Part shown: positions 27,690-35,413 of the stretch, piece after piece | How positions within the stretch are numbered: position 1 is the first letter of the stretch | How the letters are laid out: each line of letters starts with the position of its first letter | NCBI GenBank assembly: GCA_020848375.1 | Contig: JADLAF010000047.1 | Location: 1 to 46,096, forward strand | Direction: 5' to 3' | Source of the DNA: Ignavibacteriaceae bacterium | GTDB taxonomy: Bacteria > Bacteroidota > Ignavibacteria > Ignavibacteriales > Ignavibacteriaceae | DNA: 46,096 nucleotides | Notes under the pieces: model-generated | The model's database searches: none | Seen by the model: the letters and a program-made list of their open reading frames with translations, nothing else | Told to the model about the DNA's origin: nothing | Made by a program: the position numbers and the translations under genes

Positions 27690-27764
27690 TCGGGGTGGGG
27701 AGATTCGAACTCCCGACCTCTTCGTCCCGAACGAAGCGCGCTAACCGGGCTGCGCTACACCCCG
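27690..27764 (-). tRNA. tRNA-Pro (anticodon CGG)
   Basis: Read on the minus strand the 75-nt gene folds as a full cloverleaf. Acceptor CGGGGTG (27764-27758) pairs with CACCCCG (27697-27691), with discriminator A at 27690. The anticodon arm is CTTCG-TTCGGGA-CGAAG with anticodon CGG at 27729-27727, and the T loop is TTCGAAT. The 3' CCA is not encoded. It closely resembles E. coli proK. The precursor leader and trailer can also pair, as described in the findings. Confidence 0.97.
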
Positions 27765-27833
27765 AAAATCAGTCTGTAAATATATGCAAAAATGGCTAAA
27801 TTTGAGGGTGTTTTCGGAAATTTTTCAAAAATA

Positions 27834-27864
27834 TTTGTTTTTTAAGATTTATAACATATTTTAG
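27834..27864 (+). promoter_or_regulatory. Candidate promoter for the OmpA-family gene
   Basis: TTTG (27834-27837), a 19-nt spacer and TATTTTAG (27857-27864, seven of eight to TAnnTTTG) match the Bacteroidetes-type promoter. The same stretch can be read as TTGTTT-16 nt-TATTTT. It lies about 70 nt before the coding start. Confidence 0.4.
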
Positions 27865-27934
27865 AAGAACAGGTTACGCTAATTTACTTAAATTACTTTC
27901 TTAGCTGAGACTGTCTAAATTCAATAAATTATTC

Positions 27935-29182
27935 ATGGGTTATGACATGAAAAGAATCGTATCGTTTTTTGCTTTTTTAATGCTTTTACAGCAGGTTTCG
28001 TTTGCTCAGGTGAAAGCAAATCAGTGGACGACAACGTTCGGAACGCTAATTCCTCGTTATATCGGAAGCGAAGTTAGCGGAACAGAAATTAATTACGGGC
28101 TTTTCGCGAGCGCGCAATATAATTTCGCTGAGCACTCTGATTTCAGATGGGGGGCGCACTTTGCCATGATCCGTTCTTTGAACGAACCTGTGAAAAACAA
28201 CACTTTCTCGCTCAATCTGGACTACATCTTCCACATGGCCCCATGTGATATTCTTGATCCCTATTTCGGTCTTGGCGTCTCCGGTCTGTATTATTCACTG
28301 GAGAAGGGGAAGTCAGTAAAAAATGGAAATTATCTTGATTATCAGGCGAATTTTATTCTGGGTGTAAACTGGGGAATAATTGATGAGTATCTGGTGGATA
28401 TACTCGGTGAAGGTTTTTCTTACAATACTGAAATTGCCTATCACACCGTTGCTACCGACGGATATGACGGATCAGGAGGTACAGTAGGCGGTCTGCTTGG
28501 CGGTTCTCTTGATACGTATATGACCTTTAAGGCAGGACTCATTTACAAAATAACCGAAGGCAAAAAATACCGGTACTGCGATATCTATGACGGAGTCCTG
28601 ACGGTTAACAGCATAAACAACCCCAATCCGGATAACAAAGACACTGACCCAAACACTACTACTTCAAATAGCTTGGTTGATTATAACCGCATTGAAGACA
28701 TAATTAAGCGATATGTTAAAGAACCGGCCAATATTGATTATAACCGCATAGAAGATATTGTTAAACGTAACAAACCAACAATTAACTTCGACGGTATGCC
28801 GAGCAGCGATAATAGCAATAACACCAATGACGGCTATGCACCGAACTGGGTTTTGATGGGTATTAATTTTGAATTTAACTCAACACGCTTCACCCCTGAG
28901 TCTTACCCGCTCCTGCTGAATGCATTCCAGATATTGATGGCAAACCAAAGTCTGAGGATCGAGATTCAGGGTCATACTGACAATATTGGAAGCAGTGAAG
29001 TTAACCGTAAACTTTCGCAACAGAGGGCTGAACTGGTTAAGCAGTATTTAGTTTCTAAAGGAGTGACTGCAAACCGCCTTTCAACCTCCGGTTTTGGAGC
29101 TGAGAAACCAATTGCAGACAACCAGACTTCCATGGGTAGATACCTGAACAGACGAATTGAGTTTAAAGTCTTAGGTAAATAA
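27935..29182 (+). CDS. OmpA-family outer-membrane protein
   Basis: Outer-membrane beta-barrel linked to a peptidoglycan-binding domain. The 415-residue protein has a signal peptide ending SFAQ (the ATG at 27947, MKRIVSFF, is an equally good start). A barrel-like region (about 28-220) follows, ending in a short Cys-containing YRYCDIYDG. A polar linker carries two copies of DYNRIEDI(I/V)KR at residues 249 and 268. The OmpA/MotB C-terminal domain (about 300-412) has GINFEFNSTRFTPESYPLL, IEIQGHTDNIGS, NRKLSQQRAELVKQYL, RLSTSGFGAEKPIADN and NRRIEF. Transcribed alone, with a strong terminator after it. Confidence 0.9.
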   Translation: MGYDMKRIVSFFAFLMLLQQVSFAQVKANQWTTTFGTLIPRYIGSEVSGTEINYGLFASAQYNFAEHSDFRWGAHFAMIRSLNEPVKNNTFSLNLDYIFHMAPCDILDPYFGLGVSGLYYSLEKGKSVKNGNYLDYQANFILGVNWGIIDEYLVDILGEGFSYNTEIAYHTVATDGYDGSGGTVGGLLGGSLDTYMTFKAGLIYKITEGKKYRYCDIYDGVLTVNSINNPNPDNKDTDPNTTTSNSLVDYNRIEDIIKRYVKEPANIDYNRIEDIVKRNKPTINFDGMPSSDNSNNTNDGYAPNWVLMGINFEFNSTRFTPESYPLLLNAFQILMANQSLRIEIQGHTDNIGSSEVNRKLSQQRAELVKQYLVSKGVTANRLSTSGFGAEKPIADNQTSMGRYLNRRIEFKVLGK

Positions 29183-29193
29183 TAAATCTTACT

Positions 29194-29231
29194 AAAAAAG
29201 CTGTATCAGGACTCACTGATACAGCTTTTTT
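29194..29231. terminator. Intrinsic terminator, probably bidirectional
   Basis: Stem AGCTGTATCAG pairs with CTGATACAGCT around a short loop (29210-29215). It is flanked by A6 on the left (29194-29199) and T6 on the right (29226-29231). It ends the OmpA-family gene and may also stop transcripts from the opposite-strand operon ending at 29370. Confidence 0.88.
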
Positions 29232-29369
29232 GTTTTAAAGATTTTACAGACTTCAGAGGGCAAACTTATTACCGCAAATAGACTGTATGGGAGATGTTTC
29301 ATTTATCCATTCACATTTCGATATTTCTGAGGCGACATTTGTCGTTATTATCTCTTATTCATTTCTTTT

Positions 29370-30986
29370 TTATCCAAACAATAATTTTACAATAAACAGT
29401 GCGCCAAGGAAACCTGCAACATCAGCAAGAAGGCCGGCCGGGAGTGCATGACGTGTTTTTTTAATGCCCACTGAGCCAAAATAGACAGCGAGCACATAAA
29501 ATGTAGTCTCAGAACTGCCAAAAAATGTTGAAACTAAAATTCCTAAAAATGTATCAGGACCATGAATAGTAATGATTTCTGTCATAATACCGAGTGAGCC
29601 GCTGCCTGAAAGAGGCCTCATCAGTGCCATGGGGAGCGCTTCAGCGGGCATTCCTATCGGGTCGGTTATAAAGGCGAGTCCGTATATAAGCCACTCCATT
29701 GCACCCCCTGCTCTGAAGATTCCGATTGCTGCAAGCATAGCCACAAGGTAAGGGATTATTCTGACAGCAATGTTAAAGCCCTCTTTAGCTCCTTCCACAA
29801 AGGTTTCATATACTTTGACTTTTTTAATAAAACCGAAACTGAGGAAAATAAGTATCAGCATCGGAATTGCAGCAATTGAGAATAGCTGAATGAAATTGCG
29901 TACAAAATCAACACTTACCCAGCTAAAAAGATAGGAAAATGCACCGCTCATTATTCCGGCAAAAAGCATAAAAATTACTGCAAAGAAAATTGCAAAACCC
30001 TTCAGGTTCTTTTTTGCACGTTCAAAAAAAGTAGTAGGGGTCATGGGGAAGTTTTCAAACAGCTTTGCTGAAAGAATTGCAACAGTGGTGGCACAAGTAG
30101 AGCCAAAAAGAGAAGTCCCGATGATTATTGCAGGGTCACTGCTTCCTACCGATGCTCTGATTGCAATCGCAGTAGCGGGTATAAGAGTCATTCCCGCAGT
30201 GTTGATTGCAAGAAAGGTGCACATAGCGTTGGTGGCGGTGCCTTTTTCTGGGTTTAGTTTGTCCAATTCTTCCATTGCTTTTAATCCGAACGGTGTGGCA
30301 GCATTACCCAGACCCAGAAAGTTAGCTGAAAAATTCATAATCATCGCACCCATTGCCGGATGATCGGAGGGGACATCAGGATACAGAAATTTGGTAATAG
30401 GTTTAACTGCTTTTGCAATTATTGCAATCAGACCGCCTTCTTCTGCTACTTTCATCACCCCGAGCCAGAGAGCCATAATGCCGATCAGACCCAGTGCAAT
30501 GGTGACCGCAGTCTCAGCATAACTGAGAACAGAACTGGTTACCTCTTTCATTTTAACAAATGAAATCCTTTCAAACTTAACTGAACCTGCAGCCGCATCT
30601 GTGTTTTTACTCAGTGTTAAAGTTGCAAGCAGATCATTATCCTTTCCGTTCACTGACGCCATTTTAGTCAGAACCGTATTAAGTGATTTAGCCGGAGTCA
30701 TATACAAAGCTACACTGGCTCCGTCTTTTGAAGGAGAAGACTTTGCACTGATCCTTAGTGTATCGCTGATTTCTTTTCCGCTCCAGATCTTAAATGCTGC
30801 AGGACTTACAACCAAATTGATATCAGATGCGTGGCTGAACAGCGAATCACGGGACTCAGCACCTTCTATACCGACCGTAAGCGATCTGTTATTGTTCCAT
30901 GCATCAGTACCCAGATCTGAAACATCCGTATATATAGCAGCAGAAAGGCCAAGGATAATGAGTGCATACCAGACATAATTAAGCAT
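29370..30986 (-). CDS. SpmA-SpmB-type nucleoside-recognition (Gate-domain) membrane protein with exported insert
   Basis: Polytopic inner-membrane protein of the family that includes spore maturation proteins SpmA and SpmB; the transported substrate is unknown. The 538 residues equal a SpmA-like half (MLNYVWYALIILG, then ALGLIGIMALWLGVMKVAEEGG, NFSANFLGLGNAATPFGLKAMEEL) followed by a SpmB-like half (RIIPYLVAMLAAIGIFRAGGA, MRPLSGSGSLG, TFFGSSETTFYVLAVYFGSVGIKKTRHA). Between the first membrane segment and the rest of the SpmA half lies a soluble insert of roughly 120 residues (about 25-150), Ser/Lys/Asp-rich. Last gene of the six-gene operon, starting 4 nt after the amidase stop. No sporulation genes are visible. 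Confidence 0.85.
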   Translation of the reverse strand: MLNYVWYALIILGLSAAIYTDVSDLGTDAWNNNRSLTVGIEGAESRDSLFSHASDINLVVSPAAFKIWSGKEISDTLRISAKSSPSKDGASVALYMTPAKSLNTVLTKMASVNGKDNDLLATLTLSKNTDAAAGSVKFERISFVKMKEVTSSVLSYAETAVTIALGLIGIMALWLGVMKVAEEGGLIAIIAKAVKPITKFLYPDVPSDHPAMGAMIMNFSANFLGLGNAATPFGLKAMEELDKLNPEKGTATNAMCTFLAINTAGMTLIPATAIAIRASVGSSDPAIIIGTSLFGSTCATTVAILSAKLFENFPMTPTTFFERAKKNLKGFAIFFAVIFMLFAGIMSGAFSYLFSWVSVDFVRNFIQLFSIAAIPMLILIFLSFGFIKKVKVYETFVEGAKEGFNIAVRIIPYLVAMLAAIGIFRAGGAMEWLIYGLAFITDPIGMPAEALPMALMRPLSGSGSLGIMTEIITIHGPDTFLGILVSTFFGSSETTFYVLAVYFGSVGIKKTRHALPAGLLADVAGFLGALFIVKLLFG

Positions 30987-30990
30987 AGCG

Positions 30991-32031
30991 TCAGTCCTTT
31001 GTAAACATTATTTTTTCTTCGTAGGGGTAAGCATGATTACCGCGGGTGTTCGCGGCAATAATCTTTATCAGCCGTTCACCCGGGGTCTTGAAAGAGATAC
31101 TCAGTTCATTTTCTGATTCATCAAAAAGAAATTCAGAAGTCTCAGCCGAGTCAGCAAAAACTCTTATTGACCGAGGATTTATCTGCACGGTATCAGATAT
31201 ACCAAATACTGCTTTATATGCACCATTTTTCAAAGTTGTACTCTTAAAAGAAACCTTAGGGATACTCTGGCTGATATACCGGGCTATTCCGCGGAAGATT
31301 CCCCATGCCTGAACCCGGTTAAACTCAATCTGAATAAGTCTTTTTTCCTCATACTCGTGTGTATGAAATGAACATTCAACAAGAACAGACGGGATGGTTG
31401 TGTGCCTTAGCACTGAAAAGCCGGCTCCGGGATATATCCAGTAGTCAGAGTAGGTGCCGTCAAATGAACCAAGCCCGCCCGGTGTTCTCATGGCGTAAGC
31501 AAGATCTCTCTGTATATATTTTGCCAGATCACGCTCCATCGGCTCGTATTCGTAGTCGGTTTCCTTAGCGTGGTAATAAGTTGAAGTGTAATTAATATAC
31601 CGGTCAGCACCTGAGCCGGGTGCATTGTGATGGATTGAAATAAAAATATCGGCTCCGCTTTCATTAGCCAGAAGTGAGCGGTCTTTTAAATTAACGGTAG
31701 TATCAGTTGTGCGGGACATATAGACCGTTGCACCGGCTTCGGTCAGGAAGTCACGCAGAAAGAGACCTACTTTAAGATTCAGATCTGCCTCAACTGCCTC
31801 GCCTGCCGGGCCTTTATTGTTCCTGTCTTTGCCTCCGTGACCGGGGTCTATATAGAATTTTTTACCAGTCAGATACGAGGAGTAAGTCTGCATAAATGCA
31901 TTATATTTCTCCCGACTTCTGAACTCCAGGGGAGTATCAAAATATACCGGTGGTGCGCATCCCTCTGCAGCAAGGGTGAGCAGCAGAAGCAGGGAAAATC
32001 TACCTGCTCTCTGAATTAAAAAATTGTTCAC
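30991..32031 (-). CDS. N-acetylmuramoyl-L-alanine amidase, probable lipoprotein
   Basis: Zinc amidase of the Amidase_3 family. The start chosen is GTG at 32031, which has AAGGA seven nt upstream and yields MNNFLIQRAGRFSLLLLLTLAAEGC, a lipoprotein-like signal with Cys25. The open frame extends upstream to 32190 but that part lies inside the nuclease gene. Catalytic motifs are FYIDPGHGGKD, a Glu in EAVEADLNLKV, SIHHN and VLVECSFHTH. A C-terminal beta domain (about 250-340) with LIKIIAANTRGNHAYP follows. Overlaps the end of the helicase-nuclease gene by 32 nt, so translation is probably coupled. Confidence 0.9.
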   Translation of the reverse strand: MNNFLIQRAGRFSLLLLLTLAAEGCAPPVYFDTPLEFRSREKYNAFMQTYSSYLTGKKFYIDPGHGGKDRNNKGPAGEAVEADLNLKVGLFLRDFLTEAGATVYMSRTTDTTVNLKDRSLLANESGADIFISIHHNAPGSGADRYINYTSTYYHAKETDYEYEPMERDLAKYIQRDLAYAMRTPGGLGSFDGTYSDYWIYPGAGFSVLRHTTIPSVLVECSFHTHEYEEKRLIQIEFNRVQAWGIFRGIARYISQSIPKVSFKSTTLKNGAYKAVFGISDTVQINPRSIRVFADSAETSEFLFDESENELSISFKTPGERLIKIIAANTRGNHAYPYEEKIMFTKD

Positions 32032-35000
32032 AATCAAGTCCTTCTCGCTTAAGAATACAATCAGAACAGACAGTAAAGGGGATCTGCTCTTCTCCGGAAA
32101 AAATATTGTGCAATATACGGGAAACCAACTGTTCAGTGCGAGAAAAATCGTCCTCTGAGTACTGTTTTCTGACAGAGAGGGAGGGGTCACGAGTTATGTA
32201 TAGTACCGATTCCACCGAGGAGACTTCCGGAAATAGTTTTTTTGCAAGAAGTGCGTAAATATCAAGTTGAAGCCCGTACCGATCTAATGTTTCTGTGGTC
32301 AGATTACTCAGCTTATTGGTTTTATAATCAGCAATAGTTATCCGGTTGTCCTTTAGAAGAAAATAATCTATCCGTGAAGTAACATAGTAGTTACTGATTA
32401 TTGCCCGGATGTCATATTCAGAAACACTTTCAGTACAGAAGAGCTCGCTGAATTCATTTGAATGAATTATTTTCTTAATATCTGCAAAAATTTCACTTTT
32501 TACCTCCTGAGGAGAATGCCTTAGCTGATAGAACTGATCTGTAACTAACTGTGTGAATTCTGCTTCACCGAGTTCAGGTTTGTAGAGTTCAATTGCTTTA
32601 TGAATTATACTTCCGTATAAAGATCCATCACTGATCAGATTCTTAGAATCACTTTTCTCTTCTGAACCCGCTGCTGAGATTGGCTCATCAAGAAGAGAGG
32701 TAAAATTAGTAAGACGAAGTTCATGCACCAGGCGGTATTTATAAGGACACTCATGGTAGGTAAGTATCCCCGAGACGGGAATCATTCTGGTTGACAAATG
32801 TTTATAGGAATTAAGTCTGCTTATTTTGGCAAGACAAACTTCAACCGATGTTAAAATTTCATCCATATTAGCCGGCTGATCAGGTGTATTCTCTATGTGA
32901 GTGACAATTGAGAGAGTGAAGGATTGATCCTGAATGGTGTGTATCATTTCAGGTCGGGAAAGTGTTTTTATCTGGTGGTTGTAAGATTTTTTTGCATCGA
33001 AGGGTTCAAGTGCGAATGTTCCGACCAGATAAGAATAAAGACTATGCGTAGCAGTTTTATCTTCGCTGTCTGCAGTGAAAAATATCTGGTCAGTTGCTCT
33101 TGTGCAGGCAACATAATAGAGACGCTTGGTCTCTTCTAACTCTCTCATCCGGCGCAGATACTGTTCAAATGCACCAATAAGAGGATATGTATCTTTTTCA
33201 GATGCAGCGAACTTCGGAATAAAGCCGAAAGAGGGTGAAATGACAAATGCATCTTTAATGCCGCCCTTTCTTTCTTTTGCAGCGTTGTATATAAATACGG
33301 CTTTAAACTCCAGTCCCTTTGATGCATGGATGGTCATGATATTAACCGCGCCAGCGCCCTTCAGAGAAAAAACCGGGTCTTCTTTTCCTTTTTTCTCACG
33401 CAACTCTTCAAGATATAAAATCAGTTCATAAAGAGTATAATTTTGTTCCTCTTCAAAAACTCTGATTCTATCCGCCAGTGAACGTATTTGGGCAAAGAGT
33501 GCATCAGGGGGATTAATGGCTGAACTGATTTCTATATATCTTGTCTCTGATAAGATATTTCTCAGAAGTTCCGATGGATTCAGCTCTTTTGCAGTCCGGA
33601 TGAATGAATTAAGAAAGTTTCTTGTATGCAGCAACTTATCTGATAGGTGCTCAATTTTTTCAAATCTGTCCCAGAGTGAAAATCCATCCTCCGATGAAAT
33701 TTGATAAATCTCTTTGTCGGAAAGCATGAAGAAGGGACTTCTTAGTAAACCGGTAAGCGCAGTGTCGTTTTTAAAATCTGCAGTAAATCTGAAGAGATTG
33801 ATTATATCTGAGGTTACCTGATCCTGAAACTGAGTTGTCCGACCGGAAAAAATATGGGGAATGCGGTATTGAGCAAAAGCTTTCTGCAGGTAGAGAGCAT
33901 CACTGTTTTCATAAAGTAAAATGCCAATCTCTTCCCACTTAGAAACAGATTTGTCCTGTATTAGATTAAGGATTCGTTTTGCAATAAGGGAGGCCTGGAG
34001 TGCTTTTTTCTGAGTAACATTTAATTTTATTTCAGGTTCCTGAACGGAAAGGAGCAGTTCAATATGCGGCGGAGGAATTACTTTCTCTTCCACGCGTGCG
34101 TAGATAAGTTCCTCCGGGGCTACACTGTTAAAAGCTTTGGTCTGATCTGCAAAAACCTGGGTGAACAATGCATTGTTAAACGCGCAAAGCTCTCTGCTCA
34201 TTCTGAATGACTCTGCCAGCGTTATAACCCCGCCCGGATTCTTCTCCCCGATCATTTCTCTTGTCTGGCGGAATATCTGTGGTTCAGCATTCCTGAACAT
34301 ATAGATACTCTGTTTTTCATCACCGACAATAAATAGATTTGGCACCGGGGTGGTTAACTCCCGCAGCTTTGATACAAAGATATCAAACTGTGCATCATCA
34401 GTATCCTGATACTCATCAATCATAATATACCGGTATTTATTATTCAGATGAGAAGAGACCTCAGACTCGTTATTCATAACTATATCTCTTGCTTTAAGGA
34501 TGAGATCATCATGGTCAAGGAAATTCATCTCTCTTTTACCGGTTTCATAATACTCGATTACAAGATCAAACAGCCGGCTGAAAATCTTATTGAAATGATA
34601 TAACTCTAAGTGACGGCTTCTGACAGTCGGAAGGTCGAAAGGTGTTGCCGGAGCTGCGGCTGAATTAACTGCATCTGCTAATTTTGCTGCACTTTCGTAA
34701 ACTGCTGCCGCTACGGTATCAGACAAATCAGTCTTGTCAGAAGAAATGCCTGCAACATCATTCCTTGAAATTTCAGCCGTCATTTTTTTCAGGTATTTAT
34801 CTGCTTTATGTAAATACTGAGCTTCATTCAATTCAGAGAAAGCCCGGAAGAATGGAATAAGTTTCCCTCTTTTCTTTACTGAGTTTACAAGCGCATTTCT
34901 GAGGTTTGTATATCCACCGAGCGTCAGTTGAAGTGACAATTGCAGCTCATGAAGATCGGGATCATCATAAGATTTTTGAAGAGCTTTTTCCGCGGCTTTA

Positions 35001-35413
35001 TTCAGAATCTCATCTGAAAGGACAGAATCAACAGGTATAAATCCCGGGTCAACTCCGGCATCAATTGCAAACTCACGCAGAATTTCACTGCAGAAGGAGT
35101 GTATGGTTGAAATGCGCGCGGAACTGAGCAGCCGCTTTTTCTTTTTTAGTCCGTTCCTGATCTCCTGAGGTAGTTCTTTGTTGCTGATATATGCTTCGAT
35201 TTCCTGACGGATTTTTGTATAAAGCTCAGCAGCGGCTTTCTCGGTAAATGTTATCGCGGCAATGTTTTGCGGAAAAACATCTTTTTTAGTGAGAAGTTCA
35301 GCATACCTCTTTTTTAATACATGAGTTTTGCCAGAACCGGCGTTTGCAGCAAGTGAAATATGTATTTCTGTATTCAGCGCTGCCTTTTGAGAAGTTGTAA
35401 GTTGTTCAGCCAT
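32000..35413 (-). CDS. UvrD-family helicase-nuclease (AddA/RecB-like) with AddB-like Cys4 signature
   Basis: Predicted ATP-dependent helicase-exonuclease for double-strand break processing. The 1137 residues contain Walker A ANAGSGKTH (about 23-31), motif Ia AAITFTEKAA, motif II MIDEYQDTDDAQ, motif III VGDEKQSIYMFRNAEP, later helicase motifs TIHASKGLEF and YYVACTRA, then a RecB-type nuclease domain with IIHKAIELY, SRIDYFLL, IADYKTNK and GLQLDIYALL. Cys889 (YHECPYKYR) and Cys1116, Cys1119, Cys1128 near the end match the layout of the iron-sulfur staple known in AddB. No AddB partner is adjacent. Start ATG 35413, with AGGGGA upstream, overlaps the kinase gene by 8 nt. Confidence 0.9.
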   Translation of the reverse strand: MAEQLTTSQKAALNTEIHISLAANAGSGKTHVLKKRYAELLTKKDVFPQNIAAITFTEKAAAELYTKIRQEIEAYISNKELPQEIRNGLKKKKRLLSSARISTIHSFCSEILREFAIDAGVDPGFIPVDSVLSDEILNKAAEKALQKSYDDPDLHELQLSLQLTLGGYTNLRNALVNSVKKRGKLIPFFRAFSELNEAQYLHKADKYLKKMTAEISRNDVAGISSDKTDLSDTVAAAVYESAAKLADAVNSAAAPATPFDLPTVRSRHLELYHFNKIFSRLFDLVIEYYETGKREMNFLDHDDLILKARDIVMNNESEVSSHLNNKYRYIMIDEYQDTDDAQFDIFVSKLRELTTPVPNLFIVGDEKQSIYMFRNAEPQIFRQTREMIGEKNPGGVITLAESFRMSRELCAFNNALFTQVFADQTKAFNSVAPEELIYARVEEKVIPPPHIELLLSVQEPEIKLNVTQKKALQASLIAKRILNLIQDKSVSKWEEIGILLYENSDALYLQKAFAQYRIPHIFSGRTTQFQDQVTSDIINLFRFTADFKNDTALTGLLRSPFFMLSDKEIYQISSEDGFSLWDRFEKIEHLSDKLLHTRNFLNSFIRTAKELNPSELLRNILSETRYIEISSAINPPDALFAQIRSLADRIRVFEEEQNYTLYELILYLEELREKKGKEDPVFSLKGAGAVNIMTIHASKGLEFKAVFIYNAAKERKGGIKDAFVISPSFGFIPKFAASEKDTYPLIGAFEQYLRRMRELEETKRLYYVACTRATDQIFFTADSEDKTATHSLYSYLVGTFALEPFDAKKSYNHQIKTLSRPEMIHTIQDQSFTLSIVTHIENTPDQPANMDEILTSVEVCLAKISRLNSYKHLSTRMIPVSGILTYHECPYKYRLVHELRLTNFTSLLDEPISAAGSEEKSDSKNLISDGSLYGSIIHKAIELYKPELGEAEFTQLVTDQFYQLRHSPQEVKSEIFADIKKIIHSNEFSELFCTESVSEYDIRAIISNYYVTSRIDYFLLKDNRITIADYKTNKLSNLTTETLDRYGLQLDIYALLAKKLFPEVSSVESVLYITRDPSLSVRKQYSEDDFSRTEQLVSRILHNIFSGEEQIPFTVCSDCILKREGLDCEQFFNSESR

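Noticed and set aside
29320-29345. CGACA-TT-TGTCG mini-hairpin as terminator of the SpmA/B operon
   Set aside because: Five-base arms, a two-base loop and no T run on the minus strand; the stronger hairpin at 29194-29231 is the better candidate.
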